Assembly: GCA_003542275.1 (NCBI GenBank)
Contig: DPKY01000267.1
Span: 5,683-11,746, forward strand
From: Methylococcaceae bacterium
Lineage (GTDB): Bacteria > Pseudomonadota > Gammaproteobacteria > Methylococcales > Methylomonadaceae
DNA length: 6,064 nucleotides
Direction of reading: 5' to 3'
Of the stretch, positions 1-6,064 are shown piece after piece. Positions within the stretch are counted from its first letter, which is position 1. The number at the start of each line of letters is the position of its first letter. Under the pieces are notes generated by a model. It worked only from the letters and a program-made list of their open reading frames with translations, was not told the DNA's origin and searched no databases. Both the position numbers and the translations under genes were made by a program.

Positions 1-1412
1 ACTTCAACGCCGTGTGTACGTTTTAAAATATCCACTTTAATGTCAAGGTGCAACTCACCCATCCCTTTCAAAATGGTTTCACCGCTGTCTTCATCCGTTT
101 CAACGTGGAAAGAAGGATCTTCAGCAATCATTTTACCCAGTGCAACCCCCATTTTTTCAGAGGCGCCTTTGTCTTTTGGTGCAATCGCAAGCGAAATAAC
201 GGGCTCTGGGAACACCATTGGCTCTAAGGTTGCAGGTTTGTCTGGGTCACATAAGGTATGACCGGTTTGCACATTTTTCATCCCTAAAACGGCAACGATA
301 TCGCCCGCTTGTGCGCCTTCTAATTCGTTACGCGAATTAGCGTGCATCTCAACGATACGGCCAATACGTTCTGTTTTGCCTGTGTAGGTATTTAAAACAC
401 TGGTGCCTTTTTCTAATTTACCTGAGTAAATACGCAAGAATGTCAAGGCGCCATAACGGTCATCCATAATTTTGAATGCTAATGCGCGCAAAGGACGGCT
501 TGGGTCAACGATCGCAAATTCACCGGTTGGATTGCCGTCTAAATCCACTTCTGGTTGTGGATTGACGTCGGTTGGACAAGGCAGGTAATCAATAACCGCG
601 TCCAAAACTAATTGCACTCCTTTGTTTTTGAAAGACGAGCCACAGTACGTTGGGAAGAAATCCATGTTGATTGTGCCTTTACGGATACAGCGCTTAATGA
701 CTTCAACATCTGGTGCAATTTCATCTTCAAGGTATTTTTCGTACACTTCTTCATCTTGATCAATGACATCTTCAATCATTTTTGTACGATATTCTTCCGC
801 TTTAGCTTGCATATCAGCTGGAATATCTTTGATTTCATATTTCAATGGGTCCCCAGAGTCATCCCAAATCCACGCTTTCATGGACAATAAATCCACGACG
901 CCAGAGAAGCCATCTTCAACACCAATGGGTAAAGTCATCACAACGGGTTTTGCCGCTAGAACATCTTCAACTTGTTTAACTACGCGGTAAAAATCAGCAC
1001 CAATACGGTCTAATTTATTGATGTAGATAATACGCGATACTTTTGAGTCGTTTGCATAACGCCAGTTCGTTTCAGATTGTGGCTCAACACCGCCTGAACC
1101 GCAAAATACCCCAATACCGCCGTCAAGCACTTTTAGCGAACGATATACTTCAATGGTGAAGTCAACGTGTCCTGGGGTGTCGATAATGTTGAAGCGATGG
1201 TCTTTCCAAAAACACGTCGTCGCCGCTGATTGAATGGTAATGCCACGTTCTTGTTCTTGTTCCATGAAGTCGGTTGTGGCCGCGCCATCGTGTACTTCAC
1301 CGATTTTGTGGATTTTACCGGTGAGTTTTAAAATACGTTCGGTTGTGGTGGTTTTGCCCGCGTCAACGTGAGCGAAAATACCGATGTTTCTATAAAGCGA
1401 TAAATCTGTCAT
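1..1412 (-). CDS. fusA2: Elongation factor G, second type (EF-G2), 3' end outside window
   Basis: Translational GTPase that acts with the 70S ribosome in tRNA/mRNA translocation or, with RRF, in ribosome recycling. The visible part is 470 complete codons of an expected roughly 700. G1 is AHVDAGKT (14-21), the switch I end is [10 protein letters not shown] (56-65), G3 is DTPGH (78-82) with the catalytic His82, and G4 is NKLD (132-135). The G' subdomain, domain II and the start of domain III (MGELHLDI near 450-457) follow; the rest of III, IV and V lies off the left edge. The start M-T-D-L-S-x-Y-R-N-I-G and the stretch [20 protein letters not shown] (103-122) match, from memory, the standalone second EF-G of Vibrio and Shewanella better than str-operon EF-G (E. 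coli has VWRQAN and NKMD). There is no rpsL, rpsG or tuf nearby, which fits a paralogue. The ribosome-binding site is weak (GAGTAAG, about 6 nt before ATG). Family is certain; the paralogue class is an inference. Confidence 0.95.
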   Translation of the reverse strand, partial: MTDLSLYRNIGIFAHVDAGKTTTTERILKLTGKIHKIGEVHDGAATTDFMEQEQERGITIQSAATTCFWKDHRFNIIDTPGHVDFTIEVYRSLKVLDGGIGVFCGSGGVEPQSETNWRYANDSKVSRIIYINKLDRIGADFYRVVKQVEDVLAAKPVVMTLPIGVEDGFSGVVDLLSMKAWIWDDSGDPLKYEIKDIPADMQAKAEEYRTKMIEDVIDQDEEVYEKYLEDEIAPDVEVIKRCIRKGTINMDFFPTYCGSSFKNKGVQLVLDAVIDYLPCPTDVNPQPEVDLDGNPTGEFAIVDPSRPLRALAFKIMDDRYGALTFLRIYSGKLEKGTSVLNTYTGKTERIGRIVEMHANSRNELEGAQAGDIVAVLGMKNVQTGHTLCDPDKPATLEPMVFPEPVISLAIAPKDKGASEKMGVALGKMIAEDPSFHVETDEDSGETILKGMGELHLDIKVDILKRTHGVE

Positions 1413-1498
1413 GTGTTTACTTACTCTAAAGGGAGATAAAAAGACTGGTTGAAAGCGGATTATTTTACCCTAAAAATAGACAAATAAGATAAAAAACC

Positions 1499-1504
1499 AT
1501 TATA
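1499..1504 (-). promoter_or_regulatory. Candidate -10 element upstream of the EF-G2 gene
   Basis: On the minus strand the hexamer TATAAT, a perfect sigma70 -10, lies 87 bases before the EF-G2 start codon in the AT-rich 177-bp gap after bioA. There is no good -35 hexamer at 16-18 bp (AATACG at 17 bp) and no TGn extension, so the call rests on the hexamer, the A/T tracts upstream and the position. It would give a leader of about 80 nt. No clear terminator separates bioA from this gene, so read-through from bioA is also possible. Confidence 0.35.
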
Positions 1505-1589
1505 TAGTTAAAAAAAGTTAGCGTATTGAGTGAGAATCTTACGTTTGTTGTTTTAAATTTGTCTCGCATTTCAATGAAAAATCGTGACG

Positions 1590-2936
1590 TTATGTTGTGG
1601 CGTGAAGAACAGCGTGCCATGCCACGTCAAACATCATCACCAACTCGTCTTCTGTAATCACATACGGGGGCATAAAATAAATGACGTTCCCAAGAGGGCG
1701 CAATAGCACGCCTTTCTTGAGGGCATAGTGATAGACCTGCATCCCTCGACGCTCTTGCCAAGGATAGGGGGTGCGCGAAGGGCGATGCTTGACTAACTCA
1801 ATGGCAACAATCATTCCTGTTTGGCGTACGTCGGCAACGTGTGGATGATTTAAAAAACGCTGTGACAATTTTGCCATCGTTGCAGAAAGTACCATATTGG
1901 CGTCAATAACGTGGTGGCGTTCAAACAAATCCAGCGTCGCTAAAGCGGCTTGACACGCAAGCGCATTGCCCGTGTAGCTATGGGAATGTAAGAACGCTTT
2001 TTGTTTTGCGTAGTCATCATAAAACGTTTGGTAGAGAGATTGCGTGGTCAATACCGCTGAAAGTGGTAAATAACCCCCTGTGAGGCCTTTGGATAAGCAT
2101 AAAAAATCGGGCGAGATTGCGGCTTGCTCACAAGCAAACAGCGTACCTGTTCGACCAAATCCAACGGCAATTTCGTCAGCAATGAGATGAATAGCGTATT
2201 TATCGCACGCGCGGCGTAGTAAAGTTAAATAAATCGGGTCGTACATACGCATTCCCCCTGCACATTGCACGAGAGGTTCGATAATCACGGCGCAAATTTC
2301 ATGGGCATGGTGAGCGAGTAGCGCGTCTAATTTAGCAAATTGCCGCGCAGAGTAGGCGGCCCAGCTTTCATTTTCTTCTCGAAAATAACAATCTGGGCTT
2401 GGCGCGGTCAAAACGTCCATGAGAAGTGGAGCGTATGTTTTTTTGTATAAGGCTACATCGCCAACCGCTAAAGCTCCTAGGGTTTCACCGTGATAGCTAT
2501 TTTCGAGGGTGACAAATTTTGTTTTTTGAATCTGTCCCGTATTTTGCCAGCTATGAAAGCTCATTTTTAAGGCCACTTCCACCGCTGACGAGCCATTGTC
2601 GGCATAAAAACAGCGAGACAGTCCTTCGGGTGTGACTTGCACCAATTTTTCAGCTAAATCGATGGCGGCTTGATGCGTGAAACCGGCAAAAATGACGTGT
2701 TCAAGCGTATCGAGTTGCGTTTTGAGTGCCGCATTGATATAAGGGTTTGCATGACCAAATAAATTAACCCACCACGAACTAATCGCGTCTAAATAGCGAT
2801 TGCCATCAAAGTCTTCAAGCCAGACGCCTTTTGCTGATTTAATAGGGATGAGCGGAAACTGTTCATGGTCGTGCATTTGCGTGCACGGGTGCCACAGCAC
2901 GGCTAAATCACGTTTGGAAAATGCCGCGTTTGTCAT
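1590..2936 (-). CDS. bioA: Adenosylmethionine-8-amino-7-oxononanoate aminotransferase
   Basis: PLP enzyme of cytosolic biotin synthesis. It transfers the amino group of S-adenosylmethionine to 7-keto-8-aminopelargonate (KAPA), giving 7,8-diaminopelargonate, the substrate of BioD. The 448 residues are a normal full length for this class-III (fold type I) aminotransferase. Visible family features in order: LWHPCTQM (14-21), the substrate-pocket pair SSWW (53-56), the PLP phosphate-binding loop NGSSAVEVALKM (114-125), SYHGETLG with Tyr148 (147-154), ADEIAVGFGRTG with the PLP-pyridine Asp254 (253-264), the Schiff-base lysine Lys283 in LSKGLTGG, HSHSYTGN (317-324) and RPLGNVIY (413-420). WHPCTQM, SSWW and SAM-specific context separate it from ornithine or GABA aminotransferases. 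The wording ISSWWVNLFGHANP resembles the betaproteobacterial/Acinetobacter form more than E. coli BioA (recalled, not searched). Its ATG lies one base after the stop of the upstream phosphatase gene, indicating translational coupling. No bioBFCD genes or BirA operator are seen here. Confidence 0.96.
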   Translation of the reverse strand: MTNAAFSKRDLAVLWHPCTQMHDHEQFPLIPIKSAKGVWLEDFDGNRYLDAISSWWVNLFGHANPYINAALKTQLDTLEHVIFAGFTHQAAIDLAEKLVQVTPEGLSRCFYADNGSSAVEVALKMSFHSWQNTGQIQKTKFVTLENSYHGETLGALAVGDVALYKKTYAPLLMDVLTAPSPDCYFREENESWAAYSARQFAKLDALLAHHAHEICAVIIEPLVQCAGGMRMYDPIYLTLLRRACDKYAIHLIADEIAVGFGRTGTLFACEQAAISPDFLCLSKGLTGGYLPLSAVLTTQSLYQTFYDDYAKQKAFLHSHSYTGNALACQAALATLDLFERHHVIDANMVLSATMAKLSQRFLNHPHVADVRQTGMIVAIELVKHRPSRTPYPWQERRGMQVYHYALKKGVLLRPLGNVIYFMPPYVITEDELVMMFDVAWHAVLHATT

Positions 2937-2937
2937 G

Positions 2938-3606
2938 TTATGTTACCGCGTTATCGCGCAAACTCATGATTTGCCATTGCTTTGCGTGTGCAATATCACG
3001 CAGTTTTTCATCAGGGTCAACGGCAATTGGGGTATCAACGAGGTTAAGCAGGGGTAAGTCATTGTGTGAGTCACTGTAGAAATAGCTGCCCTCGAGTGTT
3101 TCATTGTGCTGCGTAAGCCACTCTTGCAGGCGCGTCACTTTGCCTGCTTGAAAGCAGGGCGTGCCAACAACATTACCCGTATAGCGTCCATTGATGAATT
3201 CAGGTGTGGTTGCAATGAGATGCTCAATACCATAAAGCGCGGCAATAGGGCGGGTGATAAACGCATTTGTAGCGGTGATAATAAGTAATGTATGGCCTTG
3301 TGCTCGATGGTTTTCAACTAGCTGTTTTGCTTTTTCCAGCAAAAGCGGGGTGATTATCGTGTGAATAAAGGTGTTGCGCCATTCATGGAGTAATTCGAGA
3401 GGGTGCGCGGCGAGGGGGGCGAGTGCAAAACGCAAAAAAGCCACCATGTCTAGCGTACCATTTTGATAATCTTCATAAAATTGCGCATTGATTTTGTCGT
3501 AGGTCAAGCGATCAACAATGCCTTCATCAACTAAAAATTTTCCCCATAAATAATCACTGTCATCAGCAATTAACGTATTGTCTAAATCAAATAAGGCTAA
3601 AGTCAT
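2938..3606 (-). CDS. HAD-superfamily subfamily IB (SerB-like) phosphatase
   Basis: Predicted Mg-dependent small-molecule phosphatase of 222 residues with no signal peptide or membrane segment, so cytosolic. All four HAD motifs are present: motif I DLDNTL with nucleophile Asp7 and acid/base Asp9, motif II Thr111 in IITATN, motif III Lys156 in AGKVTR, and motif IV YSDSHNDLPLL with Asp179 and Asp183. Residues about 15-85 form the helical C1 cap. The family includes SerB and proteins often annotated histidinol-phosphatase-like; the true substrate cannot be read from sequence. The start ATG at 3606 is chosen because the motif I strand begins immediately after it (MTLALFDLDNT); the Shine-Dalgarno is poor. 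The stop TAA is followed by one base and then the bioA ATG, so the two form an operon. It diverges from rppH, a neighbour relation I recall in Pseudomonas (PA0335/PA0336). A role in biotin synthesis is not established. Confidence 0.93.
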   Translation of the reverse strand: MTLALFDLDNTLIADDSDYLWGKFLVDEGIVDRLTYDKINAQFYEDYQNGTLDMVAFLRFALAPLAAHPLELLHEWRNTFIHTIITPLLLEKAKQLVENHRAQGHTLLIITATNAFITRPIAALYGIEHLIATTPEFINGRYTGNVVGTPCFQAGKVTRLQEWLTQHNETLEGSYFYSDSHNDLPLLNLVDTPIAVDPDEKLRDIAHAKQWQIMSLRDNAVT

Positions 3607-3685
3607 GAATGGTTCTTGTAAAAGTCGTTAAAAGAAGAGGAAGCTATGGCGTCTCACGTTTTTTTATGGAACAATGCTGTCATTA

Positions 3686-3713
3686 TCGACAACCCGAAAC
3701 ACACTGTTATTCT
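3686..3713 (+). promoter_or_regulatory. Candidate sigma70 promoter for rppH
   Basis: The -35 TCGACA (3686-3691, 5/6 to TTGACA) is followed by a 16-bp spacer and TATTCT (3708-3713, 4/6), with a TGT extension at 3705-3707. Transcription would begin near 3720, leaving a leader of about 46 nt to the rppH ATG. The -10 shares its bases with the divergent -10 for the phosphatase-bioA operon. No experimental support is available in the sequence itself. Confidence 0.45.
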
Positions 3714-3740
3714 ACCATAGGCTGACGTCAAAACAGTGTG
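3700..3740. repeat. Perfect 9-bp inverted repeat in the divergent promoter region
   Basis: CACACTGTT (3700-3708) is the exact reverse complement of AACAGTGTG (3732-3740), with 23 bp between the arms and 32 bp centre to centre, about three helical turns. The left arm covers the rppH extended -10 and the approximate start site of the leftward transcript; the right arm lies in the -35 area of the leftward promoter and in the rppH leader. Between them lies the 8-bp palindrome TGACGTCA (3723-3730). The left arm lies upstream of the predicted rppH start site, so a DNA operator is more likely than an RNA hairpin. The binding protein is unknown. Confidence 0.5.
3709..3717 (-). promoter_or_regulatory. 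Candidate extended -10 promoter for the phosphatase-bioA operon
   Basis: On the minus strand the sequence reads TGG-TAGAAT, a TGn extension followed by a 5/6 match to TATAAT. The -35 region at 17 bp (ACTGTT) is a poor match, as is tolerated by extended -10 promoters. A start near 3702 would give a leader of about 95 nt to the phosphatase ATG at 3606. It overlaps the opposite-strand -10 proposed for rppH. Confidence 0.4.
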
Positions 3741-3765
3741 CGGGCTAGCAACAGGTTTTATTAAC

Positions 3766-4293
3766 ATGATAGACTCAAAAGGATACCGACCCAATGTGGG
3801 TATCATCCTTTGCAATGACGAGGGTCGCGTGTTTTGGGCAAAACGGGTGGGTGTCAATTCGTGGCAATTTCCGCAGGGCGGCATCAATCTCAATGAAGAC
3901 CCCGAAACCGCGATGTATCGAGAATTGTGGGAAGAAACAGGTTTACAGCAACAACACGTACAACTCCTAGGGCGCACGCGCTATTGGTTGCGTTATCAAC
4001 TCCCCGAACGTTATATACGCAAACATTCTCTACCGCTTTGTATTGGGCAAAAGCAAATTTGGTTCATTTTGCGCTTGATTACTCCCGAGTCCAATGTACG
4101 CTTTGATTATTGCGTCAATCCGGAGTTTGATGGATGGCGATGGGTGGATTATTGGGAACCACTCAAGGACGTTGTCTATTTTAAGCGCAAGGTTTATCAC
4201 AAAGCGATGACTGAGTTGGGTGAGATATTGACGTTTGATAATGTCCCCGTTAATCCGAGCGGTTATTTAGCGAAAGCCAAAGAGTGGTGGTAG
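3766..4293 (+). CDS. rppH: RNA 5'-pyrophosphohydrolase (Nudix)
   Basis: Removes pyrophosphate (or phosphate) from the 5' end of triphosphorylated or diphosphorylated mRNA, leaving a monophosphate that stimulates RNase E cleavage; it acts in the cytoplasm. The Nudix box GX5EX7REUXEEXGU fits exactly at residues 38-60, with Gly38, Glu44, Arg52, Glu53, Glu56, Glu57 and Gly59. Other RppH hallmarks are GYRPNVGI (6-13), SWQFPQGG (32-39), the WLRYQLP segment, CIGQKQIWF, and PEFDGWRWV followed by VVYFKRKVY. The 175 residues match the E. coli length of 176. The ATG at 3766 is chosen because it aligns with the E. coli start (M-I-D-x-x-GYRPN). The frame stays open to a GTG at 3736, but the ten added residues have no family counterpart and overlap the inverted repeat. 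The ribosome-binding site is weak (ACAGG, 10 nt upstream). The C-terminus lacks the longer basic tail of E. coli RppH. Confidence 0.96.
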   Translation: MIDSKGYRPNVGIILCNDEGRVFWAKRVGVNSWQFPQGGINLNEDPETAMYRELWEETGLQQQHVQLLGRTRYWLRYQLPERYIRKHSLPLCIGQKQIWFILRLITPESNVRFDYCVNPEFDGWRWVDYWEPLKDVVYFKRKVYHKAMTELGEILTFDNVPVNPSGYLAKAKEWW

Positions 4294-4366
4294 AGCAGCC
4301 ATCAAGCTTAATTTGACGTATAAAGCAGGAAGTGGTTGAATTGGATAGTCAACATTTCTTATTTTA

Positions 4367-4375
4367 TGTTATAAT
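4367..4375 (+). promoter_or_regulatory. Extended -10 promoter for the glutamate synthase gene
   Basis: TGT-TATAAT is a perfect -10 hexamer with a TGn extension, in the AT-rich gap after rppH. The -35 position at 17 bp (AGTCAA) is poor. A start near 4382 gives a leader of about 116 nt before the gltB ATG. A short inverted repeat, GTTGA (4335-4339) and TCAAC (4349-4353), covers the -35 area and could be part of an operator, but five bases per arm is weak. Confidence 0.6.
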
Positions 4376-4407
4376 TAGCAGGTTTAACTGAGTGAAATTA
4401 GGAAGAT

Positions 4408-4440
4408 TTTATTCACGGTGTACTAATTAAATTGAATAAA
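4408..4440 (+). repeat. Inverted repeat in the gltB leader
   Basis: TTTATTCA (4408-4415) and TGAATAAA (4433-4440) are perfect 8-bp inverted arms separated by 17 bases; a G-U and an A-U pair could extend the stem outward. It lies wholly within the predicted gltB leader, 57 bases before the start codon, so it could form an RNA hairpin or be a protein site. The stem is AT-rich and of modest stability, and no U-tract follows, so it is not an intrinsic terminator. Confidence 0.35.
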
Positions 4441-4483
4441 GTAGATACTTAGCCGCTATATTTTTAAGTAATACAAATAGAAA

Positions 4484-4489
4484 GATGAG
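4484..4489 (+). promoter_or_regulatory. Ribosome binding site of gltB
   Basis: GATGAG, a partial Shine-Dalgarno match, lies 8 bases before the ATG at 4498. It decides the start: the ATG inside it (4485) is out of frame and meets a stop after six codons at 4503-4505, whereas the ATG at 4498 opens the long glutamate synthase frame. Confidence 0.5.
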
Positions 4490-4497
4490 CCAAATCA

Positions 4498-6064
4498 ATG
4501 ACTAAACATTCTCAATCAAGCAATTCACAACCTTTGCTCTACAACGCGGATTTATCGCAAGACAGTTGCGGCGTTGGGTTTATTACCCATAAGCGTAGTG
4601 TACAGACCCATGATTTGTTGAAGAAATCACACGAAGCTTTGTGCACGATTCCGCATCGCGGCGGTATGAGTGCTGAGGGTATTGGCGATGGTGCGGGTGT
4701 GAATATTGATTTATCGCTCAAATTTTTTCGTAAAATCACCAATAATCCAGCCCTTGAATTGGGACAGTTTGGTGTGGCGAATTTCTTTTTTCCTGAAGAC
4801 CATGCGCATTACGATTCTGCAGCGAATGAATTAGTGGAGCGTCATTTTAAAGAGTTTGATTTACCGCTTATTTCACGACGCGTTATTCCCGTTGATAACA
4901 ATGTAATCAATGCAGCGGCTATTAAAGCACAGTTGCCTATTGAGCAGTTTATTTTTGGACGTCCTGCGCATTTGCAAAATGCGTCACATGACGAATTTGA
5001 AAGATATGTGCAACGCGCGTTGGTCACCATTGAGGAAGATGGTTTTAATTGCCCAGAATTAGCTGGTTTTTATCCGCTTTCCATGAGTTCGCGCACACAA
5101 GTATACAAAGGTCGACTGAATTCAGGGGAGGTGATTCCCTATTTCAACGATTTGGAAGACGAGGATCATGAAATTAGTACCCTGTTTTTTCATACCCGTT
5201 TTTCAACCAATACCGCGCCAGCGACGATGATGGCGCAGCCGTTTCGTTATATGGCACACAACGGCGAATTAAATACCGATAAAAAAAATCGTTTAAGCGA
5301 AAATGCGATTGCAAAGCAGCATGGCAAACAGGTGTGTTTCCCTAAAGGTCAATCTGATTCAGGGCGTTTAGACCAGACGCTCACGCGCAGAATCAATGAA
5401 GACGGGCTTAATATCGTTGAAGCCGTTTTAGCAATGATGCCGCCTGCGTGGGAAAATGATACAACACTCTCGCCGGAAATCCGCGCGATGCTGGAGTATT
5501 TTAGTTTATATGAAGAAAAAAATGACGGCCCAGCGGCCTTGATTTTCAACGATGGTATCCGTGTAGGGGCAAGGCTTGACCGCTTAGGGTTGCGTCCTTT
5601 GCGTTCCGTTGAAACGCAAGATTATTTAGCGGTGATGTCTGAAGCGGGGCAAATTGATTTTCCACCTAAAGATGTGCTCAAGCGTGGGCGCATTGAAGCA
5701 GGTGGGATGCTCTATTTTGATCACAGCACAGGCGAAGCGTATGATTCTCATCAAGTGATGGCGCGTCTTGCTAAAGAAAAAAATTATACGCAGTTGCTTG
5801 CTGAACGGGCAGTGTATTTGTCTGCACTCCCTAAGGTCAGTCTTGACGAATTGGATAACACGCATACCTTACGTGTTGAGCAGCGTTTTACGGCTTATTC
5901 GCATAATCAAGAAAGTTTCCGGTTTTTATTAGACCCGATTTTAGCGACCGGTATGGAGCGTATTTCTGCGATGGGGTATGGCTTAACACCCAACGCACTT
6001 TCTGCAAATGAAGGCGGGATGTCGCGTTATTTTAGCCAACGCTTTGCGCAAGTGACCAATCCGC
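4498..6064 (+). CDS. gltB: Glutamate synthase large (alpha) subunit, 3' end outside window
   Basis: N-terminal 522 residues of an enzyme usually near 1,500. GltB hydrolyses glutamine in a class-II amidotransferase (Ntn) domain and channels ammonia to the FMN/Fe-S synthase domain, which converts 2-oxoglutarate to glutamate with electrons from GltD. A 23-residue serine- and glutamine-rich propeptide precedes Cys24 (DSCGVGF), the expected N-terminal nucleophile after self-cleavage. Further family motifs: HRGG (53-56), GDGAG (63-67), FHTRFSTNT (231-239), QPFRYMAHNGELNT (247-260) with the oxyanion pair Asn255-Gly256, SDS with Asp287 (286-288), PPAW (315-318), DGPAA (343-347), LDRLGLRP (360-367), and FAQVTNP (516-522), where the central domain begins. 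The family's usual HRGA and DxKTGDG wording is altered to HRGG and EGIGDG, one residue shorter, and NTxxGN reads NTDKKN, so this is a divergent branch compared with E. coli. It has its own promoter and a 116-nt leader; gltD, if adjacent, would lie to the right. Confidence 0.93.
   Translation, partial: MTKHSQSSNSQPLLYNADLSQDSCGVGFITHKRSVQTHDLLKKSHEALCTIPHRGGMSAEGIGDGAGVNIDLSLKFFRKITNNPALELGQFGVANFFFPEDHAHYDSAANELVERHFKEFDLPLISRRVIPVDNNVINAAAIKAQLPIEQFIFGRPAHLQNASHDEFERYVQRALVTIEEDGFNCPELAGFYPLSMSSRTQVYKGRLNSGEVIPYFNDLEDEDHEISTLFFHTRFSTNTAPATMMAQPFRYMAHNGELNTDKKNRLSENAIAKQHGKQVCFPKGQSDSGRLDQTLTRRINEDGLNIVEAVLAMMPPAWENDTTLSPEIRAMLEYFSLYEEKNDGPAALIFNDGIRVGARLDRLGLRPLRSVETQDYLAVMSEAGQIDFPPKDVLKRGRIEAGGMLYFDHSTGEAYDSHQVMARLAKEKNYTQLLAERAVYLSALPKVSLDELDNTHTLRVEQRFTAYSHNQESFRFLLDPILATGMERISAMGYGLTPNALSANEGGMSRYFSQRFAQVTNP

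Noticed and set aside
530..545. GCCGTCTAAA resembling a neisserial DNA uptake sequence (GCCGTCTGAA)
   Set aside because: It differs from the 10-mer in the key positions, occurs once, lies inside the EF-G coding sequence, and no copies of the Pasteurellaceae uptake word were noticed either.
40..990. Plus-strand open frames of 73-92 codons over the EF-G2 gene
   Set aside because: The opposite strand encodes continuous EF-G with complete motifs; these are antisense shadows without initiation signals.
1561..1589. TTTCATTGAAA after bioA as a possible intrinsic terminator
   Set aside because: The stem would be five AT-rich pairs with a one-base loop and no U-tract, which is too weak.
3135..3317. 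Open frame on the minus strand (and another on the plus strand) inside the phosphatase gene
   Set aside because: Both lie wholly in a gene with all four HAD motifs intact, have no family resemblance and no ribosome-binding site. They are out-of-frame shadows.
3700..3740. CTGTT...AACAG as a LexA-type SOS box
   Set aside because: The arms are far too widely spaced (23 bp between arms) for the CTG-N10-CAG LexA pattern, and the flanking genes are not SOS genes.
3736..3765. Ten-residue N-terminal extension of RppH from a GTG at 3736
   Set aside because: RppH proteins begin at M-I-D-x-x-GYRPN. The upstream codons have no family counterpart and lie in the inverted repeat of the promoter region.
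4335..4369. GTTGA/TCAAC followed by T-rich sequence as the rppH terminator
   Set aside because: Only five base pairs with a nine-base loop and an interrupted T-run; it also overlaps the gltB promoter region, so a terminator cannot be supported.
4485..4505. Six-codon upstream reading frame (ATG AGC CAA ATC AAT GAC TAA) overlapping the gltB start
   Set aside because: Its ATG lies inside the GATGAG that best serves as the gltB ribosome-binding site, and it has no clear Shine-Dalgarno of its own. It is most likely a chance frame, although its stop overlaps the gltB start region.

Overview
The window is an ordinary chromosomal stretch of a Gammaproteobacterium, judged by gene content. It holds a second-type EF-G, a BioA, an RppH of the E. 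coli/Pseudomonas type starting [12 protein letters not shown], a HAD-IB phosphatase divergent from rppH (an arrangement I recall from Pseudomonas), and a glutamate synthase large subunit. Base composition looks moderate, in the mid-40s percent GC by eye, with AT-rich intergenic gaps. I cannot name the genus. I see no mobile element, CRISPR array, tRNA, rRNA or sign of recent transfer.

Layout. The left half is on the minus strand. Reading leftward from 3606 it carries a HAD-IB phosphatase (3606-2938), then bioA (2936-1590) one base after the phosphatase stop, then after 177 bp an EF-G paralogue (fusA2 type, 1412 to the left edge, C-terminus outside the window). The right half is on the plus strand: rppH (3766-4293), then after 204 bp the large subunit of glutamate synthase (4498 to the right edge, incomplete). 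The switch point is the 159-bp divergent region 3607-3765. There, candidate extended -10 promoters for both directions overlap on the same seven bases, and a perfect 9-bp inverted repeat surrounds them.

Functions. The genes are housekeeping rather than one pathway: ribosome translocation or recycling (EF-G2), biotin synthesis (BioA makes 7,8-diaminopelargonate), an unassigned small-molecule phosphatase, mRNA 5'-end decapping that starts decay (RppH), and ammonia assimilation (GltB). The phosphatase and bioA look translationally coupled. The other genes appear to have their own promoters. No strong rho-independent terminator was found in any of the three intergenic gaps.

I did not find a convincing new biological system. 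The observations most worth a second look are the overlapping divergent promoter inside an inverted repeat, the sequence-divergent glutaminase domain of the glutamate synthase, and the tight phosphatase-bioA pairing.
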